Shown one piece after another: positions 30,069 through 40,151 of a stretch of DNA of 56,524 bases. The first letter of the stretch is position 1. Each line of letters opens with the position of its first letter. The DNA comes from Oehlia diaphana (Eukaryota > Glomeromycota > Glomeromycetes > Glomerales > Glomeraceae), in the NCBI GenBank assembly GCA_003833135.1, contig QZLH01000018.1:160812-217335 (forward strand), written 5' to 3'. Below the pieces are notes generated by a model, which was given only the letters and a program-made list of their open reading frames with translations, was not told where the DNA came from and made no database searches. The position numbers and the translations under genes were made by a program.

Positions 30069-31566
30069 TCAATCTTTCATAATTTGAAATATTTCACATT
30101 CTTCTATATAAAAAAATTCACTTTCCTTAATTGGTTTGTCATAAATTAATGGTATTGCAACCCCACAATTTGGATTATACAAAAAAAGATCATGATAAAA
30201 TGATGGTCCGCGACCAATGAAATTATATATAGCATATTCATATGCATCACTTTTTATTCGACTTAAAATATAATTTTCAATAATTTCTTTATTCTCAAAA
30301 GAGAATATAAAACTATCATTAGTAGTGCCAAAACTATCATCAGATTTCCATTTTATTGGATTATATCCTCCAAGAATTTCATTACTGTCTTCCACTTTAA
30401 TAATTGATATAGTATGAGATTGATTATCACATATCTCATGGAATTTATTAGTTAAGAATCCATCACGAGATCCACGAAGAATCAACTTAAATTCATATGA
30501 ATTTTTCATATTATCAGTAATTTCTAATTTATCAATCCATTTAGAGATTAATTCAGCATGTTGATTTGTAATGATTCTTGAATCAATACTTTTTGGATTA
30601 ATTTCTTTAGTTATTATCTTTGATTCTAGCTTACTATTTGGCTGATCTATAAAATGTTTGATTAAATTTTCACGTAAATCTTTTGGTAAAATTTTTTTAA
30701 ATGGATATACTTTATTTAAAAATTCTTTATGATTTAAATTAAAAAATTTTATAAAAGGAATAAGTTGTTGTAAAGTACCCCTTAAAGTAATAAACTCATC
30801 TTTTGAGTAGTTTGAAGGATCCGAAGGAAGTCCAGGATTTTGAGCAATACCCCATTTAAGTACATGTTCCCAAACTTGAATCACATCCATTTGAAAATTA
30901 TCATGTTGAATAATAGAAATCAAAGATTTTTCTGAAAGTGAAATGAAATCAATTGAATCAAAAATTTTTTCTGGTTCATAGGACATTAATTCTGTGCAAA
31001 AACCTTGTAATTTTAAGAAATCATTCTCAAAACTAGTTTTATATATCAAATTAAAATTTTGTTCCATCCAATTTTTTTTATTTTCAATCAAAAATGATTG
31101 TAAATGAGTGATTAATTCTTGAAGACTAAGTTCACTGGCTGCAATCAAAATTTTAATAATATGTGAAGTATCATATTCCTCTAGAGATAGCCTTCCTCCA
31201 TAAATATATCTAAATAAAAAATATTTGAATGTTCCCGTAAGTATTAAAATACATTTTTTTTTAAAAAAAAAATAGGCATAATTTATTATTTCAATTCTCT
31301 TACCTCAATATCATTTGAAAAGTTTCAGGTAAAATATTTGGCAATTTAATATGTGTCAAAATTCCATCATTTTTATTTTTATTAACGGTAGTTGATAAAA
31401 TTCTTCGCAAATAAGGAGAACGATAATTTAAAATGACCATATGAGCACGAAAAATTTTTACGTAAGGGTCATTACCAACTTCAATAGTAATATCATAAAA
31501 TTCATTATCATCTAAAATTTCAAGAAAATTTTGAGATAATTTTGGCAAAAATTTATTATCATACAT
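30069..31566 (-). CDS. BTB-BACK-TLDc protein, two exons
   Basis: Exons 31304-31566 and 30069-31209 are separated by a 94-nt intron with donor GAG|GTAAGA and acceptor TTTATTTAG. The join restores an unbroken YIYGGRLSLEEYD across the splice. I start at the inner ATG (MYDNKFLPKLSQN), though an ATG nine codons earlier is in frame; this gives 467 residues. BTB is at about 12-105 (FYDITIEVG, FRAHMVILNYRSPYLRRIL), BACK at about 145-260 (QVWEHVLKWG), and TLDc at about 299-463 (LILRGSRDGFLTNKFHEICD, ILGGYNPIKW, FIFSFEN). TLDc proteins are linked to oxidative-stress protection and V-ATPase regulation; BTB suggests a cullin-3 link. This architecture is greatly expanded in arbuscular-mycorrhizal fungi. 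It interrupts the BTB-SPRY array on the same strand. Confidence 0.9.
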
Positions 31567-31739
31567 TATATTAAACGACTTTTGAATTTTCAAAGGAAAG
31601 GAAAGGAATGCCGAAAAAATGTCCTAATTTGAATAGATAACCTTATATATAAGTTCGGACTTCGGAATATTTCGGCAGTATTTCGGCCCGAGAAACAACG
31701 ACTCTAGGTTGAAATAAATTTGGTTTCAAAAACTTTGTT

Positions 31740-31912
31740 CATCGACAATGTCCAGAAAATGTCCAGATGTCCGGAGAATGACTGGAAAATTGCAATATGC
31801 AAATATTCCGGACGCCGAGACGTGAATTTCCGAAAATGTCCGGAATATCGGACATTTTTCATTTTCCGGACATTTTTCGATAAAAATTTCCGGACATTCT
31901 TTTTTTATAGGG
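31740..31912. repeat. TCCGGACAT-rich repeat ending in TATAGGG
   Basis: At least nine near-copies of TGTCCGGA / TCCGGACA in both orientations within 170 bp. The end TTTTTTTATAGGG equals the terminus of the CCCTATA MITEs, and TAT follows directly. No matching CCCTATA left end was found, so it may be a truncated or composite element. Confidence 0.5.
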
Positions 31913-31990
31913 TATTTCTTTTATATCTTCACGTAAAATTTCTATATCAGTACACTTTATTATTATAATCTCATAATGATAAATATCGAT
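31913..31990 (-). pseudogene. Decayed BTB N-terminus of the array family
   Basis: On the minus strand the sequence reads KCTDIEILREDIKEI, which aligns with KYSDIEILCEDEKKL of the array genes. The homopolymer A/T tract typical of the 5' flank follows upstream (to about 32030). The copy ends exactly where the TCCGGACAT repeat ends, so an insertion probably cut it. Confidence 0.65.
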
Positions 31991-32030
31991 ATCTCCTCCA
32001 GAATATTTTTTTTTTAAAAAAAAAAAAAAT

Positions 32031-32775
32031 GAAATTTGCGCATTCACGTTCATCATTTATTGTCTCATGAAATTTCTTATAAACCTTTGTATACAATTAT
32101 TAATGATATAATAGAATATACAGTATGTATATATGGAACTTATCTTGATATATAAAATAAAGTAACTAAAGGACAAGAAGTTCATTAATGCAGATTTATA
32201 ACTATATTTAATATTAGTTAGGGTAAGGAAATTAAATGAGACGAATGAGATGTATAGAAGATTTTTTTTAACACTATCAATTATAATTAATGAAATTAAG
32301 TACATAAAAATTGTAGAGAACTGTCCTTTCAGCAAACTGTTGAGCTTTCCTCTTGACTGTGAAGCGAATATGGAGCGCCACTTGCTAGGAATTAATGGTT
32401 AATTATTTGAGGAAATCTCTTATAGTATATTGGAAATTTATAATTAAGTTTAAAGGATTCTAATTTATATGCTTCATCAGCAAAGGCAAGCTTTTTTTTT
32501 AGTAAACGCGCATTATTTCACCTTTATTTAAAAATTTTAACGAACAATCACAAAAATTATAGGCAAATAATACAATAGAATTATTCTATCTACTAAACAG
32601 TCAAAGGCACCTACACCTGCTCAAGATATATCCTAATAACAATAATTTATTTGCTTAAATTTATTTTGATTTCAGTCTAAATAAAAAGAAATTGGTAAAT
32701 TCGTGTAAGATTTTAGGAGATAATATCCTATTCGACTATGTATCATTAACGATTAAACTGAAAAACTTGACTTTA
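32031..32775. other. Intergenic, no gene seen
   Basis: AT-rich. A 92-codon minus frame at 32057-32335 is dominated by I, F, Y and S with no domain; I treat it as chance. Confidence 0.5.
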
Positions 32776-33035
32776 TTATTCATCCAATTCTGATTCAACG
32801 CAACCATGTGATTGTTCTTTCTTTTTTCTTTCTTTTTTTCTTGCTCGTATCTAACTCCTCATCCAAATCATCCGAATTTAGCTTATCTTTTTTGGCTTAG
32901 GTGACTTTTCGGAAGTCTGTGGCGGCAGTCTTTCACTGAAATTATCGCTTAAACTTGTAAATTTTTCAATTTCTTCTTTACTTACTGATTTATTTGAAGA
33001 TGATGGTCGCGCTGACGTTTCAAAGGGCAAGCTTT
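32776..33035 (-). pseudogene. C-terminal coding remnant of an unrecognised gene
   Basis: The minus strand encodes LPFETSARPSSSNKSVSKEE and onward (FTSLSDNFSERLPPQ, EKSPKPKK). After a one-base change it continues DKLNSDDLDEELDTSKKKRK, and after another it ends EQSHGCVESELDE and TAA at 32776. The polar, acidic-then-basic composition suggests a disordered tail, possibly with a nuclear signal (KKKRK). Three coherent frame pieces in a row are unlikely by chance. No family is recognised. Confidence 0.4.
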
Positions 33036-34470
33036 TTTATTGATTTTCATGAGACATTTTTTATTAATTCTATATTTTGAAACAAAGAAGTCTGATCTCA
33101 CTGCATACAATTATTCTAAAGGATCTATAGAAAAATTCAAAGAATTTTTTTTTAATATACTCATAATAATCAACTACAATGAGGGTTTGGGCAGCATTCT
33201 AACTAAAGAGTACTAAAATTTGACTTCCACTTTTTGTCACTATAAACAGATAGAGGGAGGGGACATATTATAATAACATTATAATAACACGATTGATATT
33301 TTAAAGCTATGACTCAGATTCATAAAAAATCATTGAATATTCTTTCCAAACCAGAATATTTATAGCTTTATAAATTAATCGTATGTCACTATTTTGCATA
33401 AAAAGAATATAGTGCAAGCATCGATCGATTTCAGTTAAATGATCAAGCTAATTTTAAACAATTTAAAGGTTCAGATTTTACGAAAAAATCCAAATACTGT
33501 TTAATTATTAGCATATAAAACTAATCTCTCTTAATTAAGAAAAAAGAATACAATATCAATTGTTATGTTCAATTGAAACACAAACTTCGAGATACGAGTT
33601 TTCATTTGACCTACATGATAATTCATCGGGCGTTACAGGTAGCGACATTAGGTTTATATAATAATATGAAGTAATAATTTCCTTACGTCATGCATCGTAT
33701 AGTTTGTCTTTCTACTCTGTTATCATTAATAAATTTTTTTGGACAATACTTTCCATGAAGATATAAGTAGGACCAGAAATATATGAGTAAGGTTATTTGT
33801 TGAGGTTTTTCTTAATAGCTGTACGCATAATAAGATATTGAGAAGATCTACCACAAGATTCTATTTCTTTGATGAGGCGTGAGATTGATTGGAATATGAT
33901 CACCTTTAGATAAATTAGAATATAACCATACATTTAATGCTTACTTCATTGCTTCGTCAATGACGAATTTGGTATTCCCAGCAACAATTACGCGTTATTT
34001 TGACGTTCATGAGGTCTTTACGGAAGAATACCAATAACGGAAGGATAACATTAATGGGAAGTAAATAAAACCTTTTGCAACCACGAATATGAAATTTTTT
34101 TCGAAAGAATGCAATATAAGATTTTTTAATGACATAAAATTTAATTGAACGGCTAAAACAGTAAGAGAAATTTATGAATTAGAACCTTTGGTTATTTGCA
34201 TAATAATAAAATAACATACATACTAAGACTCAACAAAAGTTGACAGTCAAAAATTGGCGAAAAATGCACTTTGATTATAAGCGCCATCGAAATTGTAATA
34301 CGGTTACGGCATTTTAAATAATTTAGACATACTGTATGCCGTAACGCCGACGCCGTAATTGCTGTCGCAATTCAAGATTTTTGACAACACCTATAACTTT
34401 GATCATAAAATCGACAATGAAAGCTTCGCCCTCGTCATATTTAGTGAAAAAAAATTTTTTTTCTTTCTTC
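33036..34470. other. Intergenic, no gene seen
   Basis: No coding stretch, RNA gene or clear repeat found in this 1.4 kb. Confidence 0.5.
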
Positions 34471-34590
34471 GTAACTTACTTCATTCATTATAAATAATTC
34501 GGATCTTGCTGCTAAAATTATCTTAGATCAATATTATTTCACCTCATTCCCATAAGTTATTTTTAGCAATCTTGCTTTAATGACATTTAA
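34471..34590 (-). pseudogene. Decayed BTB N-terminus of the array family
   Basis: TAACTTACTTCATTCATTAT and AATTCGGATCTTGCTGCTAA match the part encoding LLYNGMKES and AARSEVF, and CAATCTTGCTTTAATGA matches the SLEQDL start region. The frame is lost and the rest of the gene is absent. It lies downstream of member 8. Confidence 0.65.
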
Positions 34591-34896
34591 CTTGTTTTAA
34601 GTAAGAAATAAGAATAGTAATATACTTAAACTCGAACCTAAAATAAATAACGGTGATCATTTGGCTATATATATATATATTGTAGAATGTTTTTATTTAT
34701 AAAATAGTAAATACATTGTCCTGATACTTTACATTTATAAAACCTCTATAATAATATCTATCACTAATAATGAAAATTGAAGAAAACCCAAAGATATTTC
34801 GCGTCTTCAAATCACTTACGACACTAATATCCTAAAATATATTCTATATTTTACAATAAAAACGTCGAAAAAATCCGAATTATTCTTTCGTTATAT

Positions 34897-36354
34897 TTAT
34901 CTCCACCTATTTATTAAACTTTTCCAAAAACCTTTCTCATTCTTGTTATGAGCGGGCTCAATTCGGAAACGGCCAGGATAACGTAACGATACTACTGGAT
35001 GAAGTTTTGATGGTAAATTATTCCATTCCGCTATTTCTGGATATTTGACACCATTTACTGTAAAAGCGCAAGTTCTTTTATTCATATTCAAATGAACGGT
35101 AATTCTTGCGTCATCTCCAAATTTAGGGCAATAATTTTTTACCCAATTTCCAGAATTATGACAGTAACCTCTTGAACCTATCACCCATCCAGTAGATTGA
35201 ACTCCTGCAAATATTTCATAATCAAAATCTTCTGATGCACATACCCCAACCCAAGCATATTCACATACTCGCTCAATGACGACATCCCACTCAAAAATAC
35301 CTTTATCTTCTAATGCTAATTTAGCTCTAACGCTTTGACATGTATTAAAATCATTACGTACAACTCTTCCATTATCCTCAATAACAAGATTTGATCCACA
35401 TGCTGATTCATCCCAAATATAATCAGAATCGATTGGTAGTGGTATTCCTCGAATATAGTTTAAATTTGAATTGGTAAATTTTGTATTATTACGATAAATA
35501 TTTAAAATTATTTCACTTGGTACAATTTTTAGTGGTTCAATGATATCAACTAGTAGTTGCCCTTTGATTCGTCTGAAATCAATGAATTTAACCAAAGGTT
35601 CCAATTCTTTAGCAATTGTTTGAATCGTTTGATGATCGATAATATTTACTTGAACAATCGGGTTCTCCATTTGTTCTATTTGTTCCAAGGTTGGTAGCCT
35701 TTTCATAAGAGTTTTAAATACGCTATTAGAAACTTGTTTTGCTGCTAAAATAGCACTATATCGAAAAACTTCATATTCAGGAGTTGCGAAAGAACTTTCT
35801 TTTTCATGTGTACAAGATAAAAGATACTCGAGCGCCGTAATAGATAATCGTCCAAATTTAATATTATTTAATGGAATAGTTGCTACCGCTTCAACCAATA
35901 AATTTAAAAGAATATTTTCCTCTGATAATGGCGTTGAATCTACTGCTTTGGATAATAATTCTGGTGAATAATTTTCTGCGTAATTTTTTTTTAATATATT
36001 TCTAAGAATCATCATAATAAAATCTTGAAGTTCCGGTAACTGAAAATAGTCTGCAGCACAAAAAGCTTCAATTATATTATCTTTAATTAAAGATTCTTCT
36101 CTAATTGATCCTGTATAAGCATATTCCAATATAATCTCCATTCCAGAAGAATTAATTGTCGGAAAAGTAATTTGTTTTTCATAACTTTCTTTCATTCCAT
36201 TATAAAGTAATTTGTCAAATACTTCGGACCTTGCTGCCAAAATTGCTCTACAACCATATAGTTTCGTTTCATCTCCACACAAAATTTCTATATCACTATA
36301 TCTTGGATTATTTATTAATAATCTTAAGTCTTGTTCTAATGAATATCCTCTCAT
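34897..36354 (-). CDS. BTB-BACK-SPRY protein with FWxxL tail (array member 8)
   Basis: 485 residues from a single ATG (MRGYSLEQDLRLL). BTB, BACK-like and SPRY regions are as in the other members; SPRY starts YIWDESACGSNL and contains WVGVCASEDFDYE, GWVIGSRG, CPKFGDD and VHLNMNKRTCAFTVNG. The variable loop is very short (RNDFNTCQSVRAK). After the usual last SPRY residues (GRFRIEP) the protein continues with a basic tail ending KGFWKSLINRWR. Tails of this type occur only here and in members 9 and 10. The linker (KIVPSEIILNIYRNNTKFTN) is nearly identical to member 9, its closest relative, although member 9 lies inverted. Presumed cullin-3 adaptor; the tail could add localisation or a binding motif. 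Confidence 0.93.
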   Translation of the reverse strand: MRGYSLEQDLRLLINNPRYSDIEILCGDETKLYGCRAILAARSEVFDKLLYNGMKESYEKQITFPTINSSGMEIILEYAYTGSIREESLIKDNIIEAFCAADYFQLPELQDFIMMILRNILKKNYAENYSPELLSKAVDSTPLSEENILLNLLVEAVATIPLNNIKFGRLSITALEYLLSCTHEKESSFATPEYEVFRYSAILAAKQVSNSVFKTLMKRLPTLEQIEQMENPIVQVNIIDHQTIQTIAKELEPLVKFIDFRRIKGQLLVDIIEPLKIVPSEIILNIYRNNTKFTNSNLNYIRGIPLPIDSDYIWDESACGSNLVIEDNGRVVRNDFNTCQSVRAKLALEDKGIFEWDVVIERVCEYAWVGVCASEDFDYEIFAGVQSTGWVIGSRGYCHNSGNWVKNYCPKFGDDARITVHLNMNKRTCAFTVNGVKYPEIAEWNNLPSKLHPVVSLRYPGRFRIEPAHNKNEKGFWKSLINRWR

Positions 36355-36448
36355 TTTATTTTTTTTTTTTTTTTTGGGGAAAAAATTTTTTGTTTATTTC
36401 AATGATTCCATTTCAGGATAATCGTTACAAAAATTGTTTTACAAATTC

Positions 36449-36466
36449 GGATTTGTACTACTTTTG
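36449..36466 (-). promoter_or_regulatory. GTAC element upstream of array member 8
   Basis: CAAAAGTAGTACAAATCC on the gene strand, beginning 95 bp before the ATG. It has the same spacing and sequence type as before member 10. Confidence 0.55.
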
Positions 36467-37046
36467 ATTTAGTTACACCTTTTAAAAATTAGTTACCTAT
36501 CTGCAGTATTATTTATCTTATGGAGTACCTATTATTTAAATTTAAAAATAGTAGATATAAACGTAAACACTAATAAATTAACACCAATAAATTATATTTA
36601 TGATTGACGTAGATCTTTGCGTCATAAGATCGATGTTAAATCTCATATTAACCGATTCAGACAAAAGATTTTTATTGACGAGAAACTAGATATAACGACA
36701 CGTGATAACAAGTTTTAACCGTCATCACATGATTATTTTATTTCATAAAGTCAAATAATAAACAGAATTAACAGATATATTTAAATTATATAAATAAAAA
36801 AATCATTTTTAGTAATATAAAATTTATTAATATTGAAGTAAAGAGATAGGAAGGGATAATCATTCCAATTTTTTTTTTTGAGTATAGATCAATCTATCTT
36901 AATTAAGTAAGCGACAAAAATTTTTTTGATACGTGATACGAACTCAAACAGAAAAGTTTTGGTACTTTATCATGTCAAACAAATGTTCCACCAAAATATA
37001 AGGTTCTTAAATTTTTTTACAAATGTTGCGAAACTAATCGGACGGG

Positions 37047-37102
37047 TTTTGGCCTGCATTATGCTTAATTTTGGCCGGAATTATACTTAATTTTGGCCAA
37101 AA
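37047..37102. repeat. Triple TTTTGGCC dispersed motif
   Basis: TTTTGGCCTGCATTATGC, then TTAATTTTGGCCGGAATTA, then TTAATTTTGGCCAAAAT: three tandem variants of the dispersed GGCC-AATT motif. Confidence 0.45.
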
Positions 37103-37256
37103 TACTTTAATAATGAGAATATTTTCAATTTTGTAACATAATCCTTGACGTGTCGAATACAACTTTTAAAAATTTCTTTGGTTAAAATTCACGATTTCAA
37201 GGCGAAATTAAGGCTCAAATATTATAGAATCATTATATTAAATGACTCACGATTAT

Positions 37257-37399
37257 GAGGTTCCTTAACGTACGCACCGTGCGTACGTACATCCTACCAG
37301 AATTTAGGAGTTATGCACTTGCACGTGATAGCGTTAAACTTAACTCCGGCTGGTGCGTACGTTAATATCGTACACATGATGCGTAAGTTAAGGATGCTC
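37257..37399. mobile_element. 143-bp MITE with 9-bp target-site duplication
   Basis: The left end GAGGTTCCTTAACGTACGCA pairs with the right end, whose reverse complement reads GAGCATCCTTAACTTACGCA. The arms extend to about 33 bp at roughly three-quarters identity. CACGATTAT is repeated exactly on both sides (37248-37256 and 37400-37408). A 9-bp duplication is the signature of Mutator-like elements. It has no coding capacity. It lies in the divergent intergenic region between members 8 and 9. Confidence 0.8.
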
Positions 37400-37860
37400 C
37401 ACGATTATACGTGCTTTTAAAAGAACGGAGTAAACTTATTGAAATGTTGTACAATCATTCCAATGATTTCAAAATATGGGGCAACGATAGTCATGTGATG
37501 ATAGCTAACGAAATAAAGCTTTGTATGCTTTGCATCACAAATTATAATAAGTAAAAATCCAAACAAATAAATAAATACAGAACAAATAGCTGATGAGGGT
37601 TTTTTGAAAGAAAGGCGCAGCTGAAGATTACGTTAATGTGATGGTATTATACAAAAATGTTAAATTTTGTGGCGTGGCTAAAAAATAGCAATTAGAATTG
37701 TTTTTATTGAGAGATCTATTTGTCACACTTATGCATAATATAAATGAATCCTGTTTTTGCACTACAAACCTAAATTTGTAAAATCATTTATTTATATAAA
37801 TATCCACATTTAAACATAACGTAAGAGTAAAAAAAATTTTTTTCCCCTTAAAAAATAAAA

Positions 37861-39342
37861 ATGACGAGAGGATATTCGTTAGAACAAGATTTGAGTTTAT
37901 TAATAAATAATCCAAAGTATAGTGATATAGAAATTTTATGTGAGGATAAAAAGAAATTATATGGCTGTAGAGCAATTTTGGCAGCGAGGTCCGAAGTATT
38001 TGATAAATTACTATATAATGGAATGAAAGAAAGTTATGAAAAACAAATTTCTTTTCCGACAATTAATTCTATTGGAATGGAAATTATATTGGAATATATT
38101 TATAGAGGATCAATTAAAGAAGAATCTTTAACTAAAGATAATATAATTGAAGCATATTATGCAGCAGATTATATTCAATTACCAGGCCTTCAGAATTTTA
38201 TTATAAAAACTATTAAAAATTCTAGTTTCGCAGAAAATTATTTACCGGAATTATTATCTAAAGCTGCAGATACAACACCATTATCGGAGGCAAATATTCT
38301 TTTAAATTTATTGATTAAAGAAGTAGCGACTATTTCATTAAATACTATTGAATTTGGTCGATTATCTATTACAGCACTTGAATATCTTTTATCTTATACG
38401 CATGAAAAAGAAAGTTTCTTTGCAACTCCAGAATATGAAGTTTTTCGATATAGCGCTATGCTGGCAGCAAAACAAGTTTCTAATAATGCATTCAAAATAC
38501 TTATGAAAACGCTACCACCTTTAAAACAAATAAAACGATTAGAGAATGACGGCCAAATAAATATTCCCGATCATCAGAAAATTGCTAAAGAATTAGAACC
38601 TTTGGCTAAATTCATTGATTTTAGGCGTATCAAAGGTCAAATATTAGTTGATGTAATTGAACCATTAAAAATTATTCCAAGTGAAATAATTTTAAATATT
38701 TATCGAAATAATACAAAATTTACTAATTCAAATTTAAATGATATTCGAGGAATATCAACAATGTCAATATGTAAGCTTAATGAAATTTTTTGGGATGAGT
38801 CAGCATGTGGATCAAAACTTATTATTGAGGATGATGGAAAAGTCGTATATTATGCACAAAAAAATGAATGTGTTTCACATCAAAGCATTAGAGCTAAAAT
38901 AGCGTTAGAAAATAAAGGTATTTTTGAATGGGATGTAATTATTGAGAAAGATAGTTTATGGTCTTGGGTTGGAGTATGTGCATCTGAAAATTTCAATTTT
39001 GATACATGGGCGGGATATCAACCTACTGGATGGGTAATAGGTTCAAGTGGTTATTGTTATAACTCGGGAAATTGGGTAAAAAATTATTGTCCTAAATTTG
39101 GTGATGGTGCAAGAATTACTGTTCATTTAGATATGAATAAAAGATCTTGTTCTTTTACAATCAATGGTAAAAAATATCCGGAAATATCAGCATGGGATAA
39201 TTTACCATCAAAACTTTATCCAGTAGTATCATTGCGTCATCCTGGTCGTTTTAGAATTGAGCCTTTTCAAGATGTAAAAACTATCCCTAACAATAGGAAG
39301 GAAAGAAGATTTTGGAAAAATTTAAGAGAGAAGTTAAAATGA
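37861..39342 (+). CDS. BTB-BACK-SPRY protein with FWxxL tail (array member 9, inverted)
   Basis: 493 residues, the longest member and the only one on the plus strand (MTRGYSLEQDLSLL). BTB has YRGSIKEESL instead of YTGSIKEESL. The BACK-like region is typical (EFGRLSITALEYLLS, EYEVFRYSAMLAAKQVS). SPRY begins IFWDESACGSKL and includes WSWVGVCASENFNFD, GWVIGSSG, CPKFGDG and VHLDMNKRSCSFTING. The variable loop, YYAQKNECVSHQSIRAK, is the longest of the array. The tail ends RRFWKNLREKLK, comparable to members 8 and 10. The gene is divergent from member 8 (1.5 kb between starts) and convergent with member 10. It lacks a clear GTAC upstream element, so its control may differ. Presumed cullin-3 adaptor. 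Confidence 0.93.
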   Translation: MTRGYSLEQDLSLLINNPKYSDIEILCEDKKKLYGCRAILAARSEVFDKLLYNGMKESYEKQISFPTINSIGMEIILEYIYRGSIKEESLTKDNIIEAYYAADYIQLPGLQNFIIKTIKNSSFAENYLPELLSKAADTTPLSEANILLNLLIKEVATISLNTIEFGRLSITALEYLLSYTHEKESFFATPEYEVFRYSAMLAAKQVSNNAFKILMKTLPPLKQIKRLENDGQINIPDHQKIAKELEPLAKFIDFRRIKGQILVDVIEPLKIIPSEIILNIYRNNTKFTNSNLNDIRGISTMSICKLNEIFWDESACGSKLIIEDDGKVVYYAQKNECVSHQSIRAKIALENKGIFEWDVIIEKDSLWSWVGVCASENFNFDTWAGYQPTGWVIGSSGYCYNSGNWVKNYCPKFGDGARITVHLDMNKRSCSFTINGKKYPEISAWDNLPSKLYPVVSLRHPGRFRIEPFQDVKTIPNNRKERRFWKNLREKLK

Positions 39343-40151
39343 TTTTTTTTTTTATTAATAATTTTAGATTGTAAGATTTGTGCGACTTGTGCGACATCGT
39401 TGAAATTTAAATTCCGATGAATTTTTATTTTTACGTTTAACGTGCAGGATGTATTATAAGAATGCCGAGATTTCTTGGCGATTATATTTACATTCTTTCT
39501 GTTAATTATATTTGATATATAATTAATTTAAAGATGAATTTGTAGTATAATTATATCTGTTATATATATATATATAAATAAATTATTTGCAATATTTACA
39601 CAACATAAACCTTTTTTTCTACGCCTTGCCTGCATGATCGCTGTACGTTTAATTCTGTCGTGTGCCTATAATGCAGACGCTTCAAACTTAAATGTAACTT
39701 TCTATATGCGTTTTCTTATGATTTGTTTCAAAAATTATCCAAGAGACATATTCCCTCTCTCCATTATAAATTTCAATCATTTTGATACGAAAATAATAAT
39801 TAGCATAATAACGTAAAATCGTATTAGAAAATTAAAACAAACAATAAATAATTTGCGAACTGTGTCAAACGTTACATTTAGTTCAATTAAAAAATTTAAA
39901 AAAGAAATTTGTAAGTTTAATTAAAATTTTTAATTTTGATTGAATAATTCAAATAAATATTTATATTATAGCACAACTTATATTTTTATTTATAAATATT
40001 CACCAATTAATACATTGTTTTCATATTTTGAAACTATACAAATTAAAAAATTTTATTTATTGTTAAAAGTAAACAGAAAAATTATCGTCAAAAATTTCGC
40101 GAAATTGAATTTATAAGAGTGTCATCCACTAGTAATTTCCTGTTATATTCA
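39343..40151. other. Convergent intergenic region, no gene seen
   Basis: AT-rich DNA between two convergent genes. A 60-codon plus frame at 39634-39816 has no support. Confidence 0.5.
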
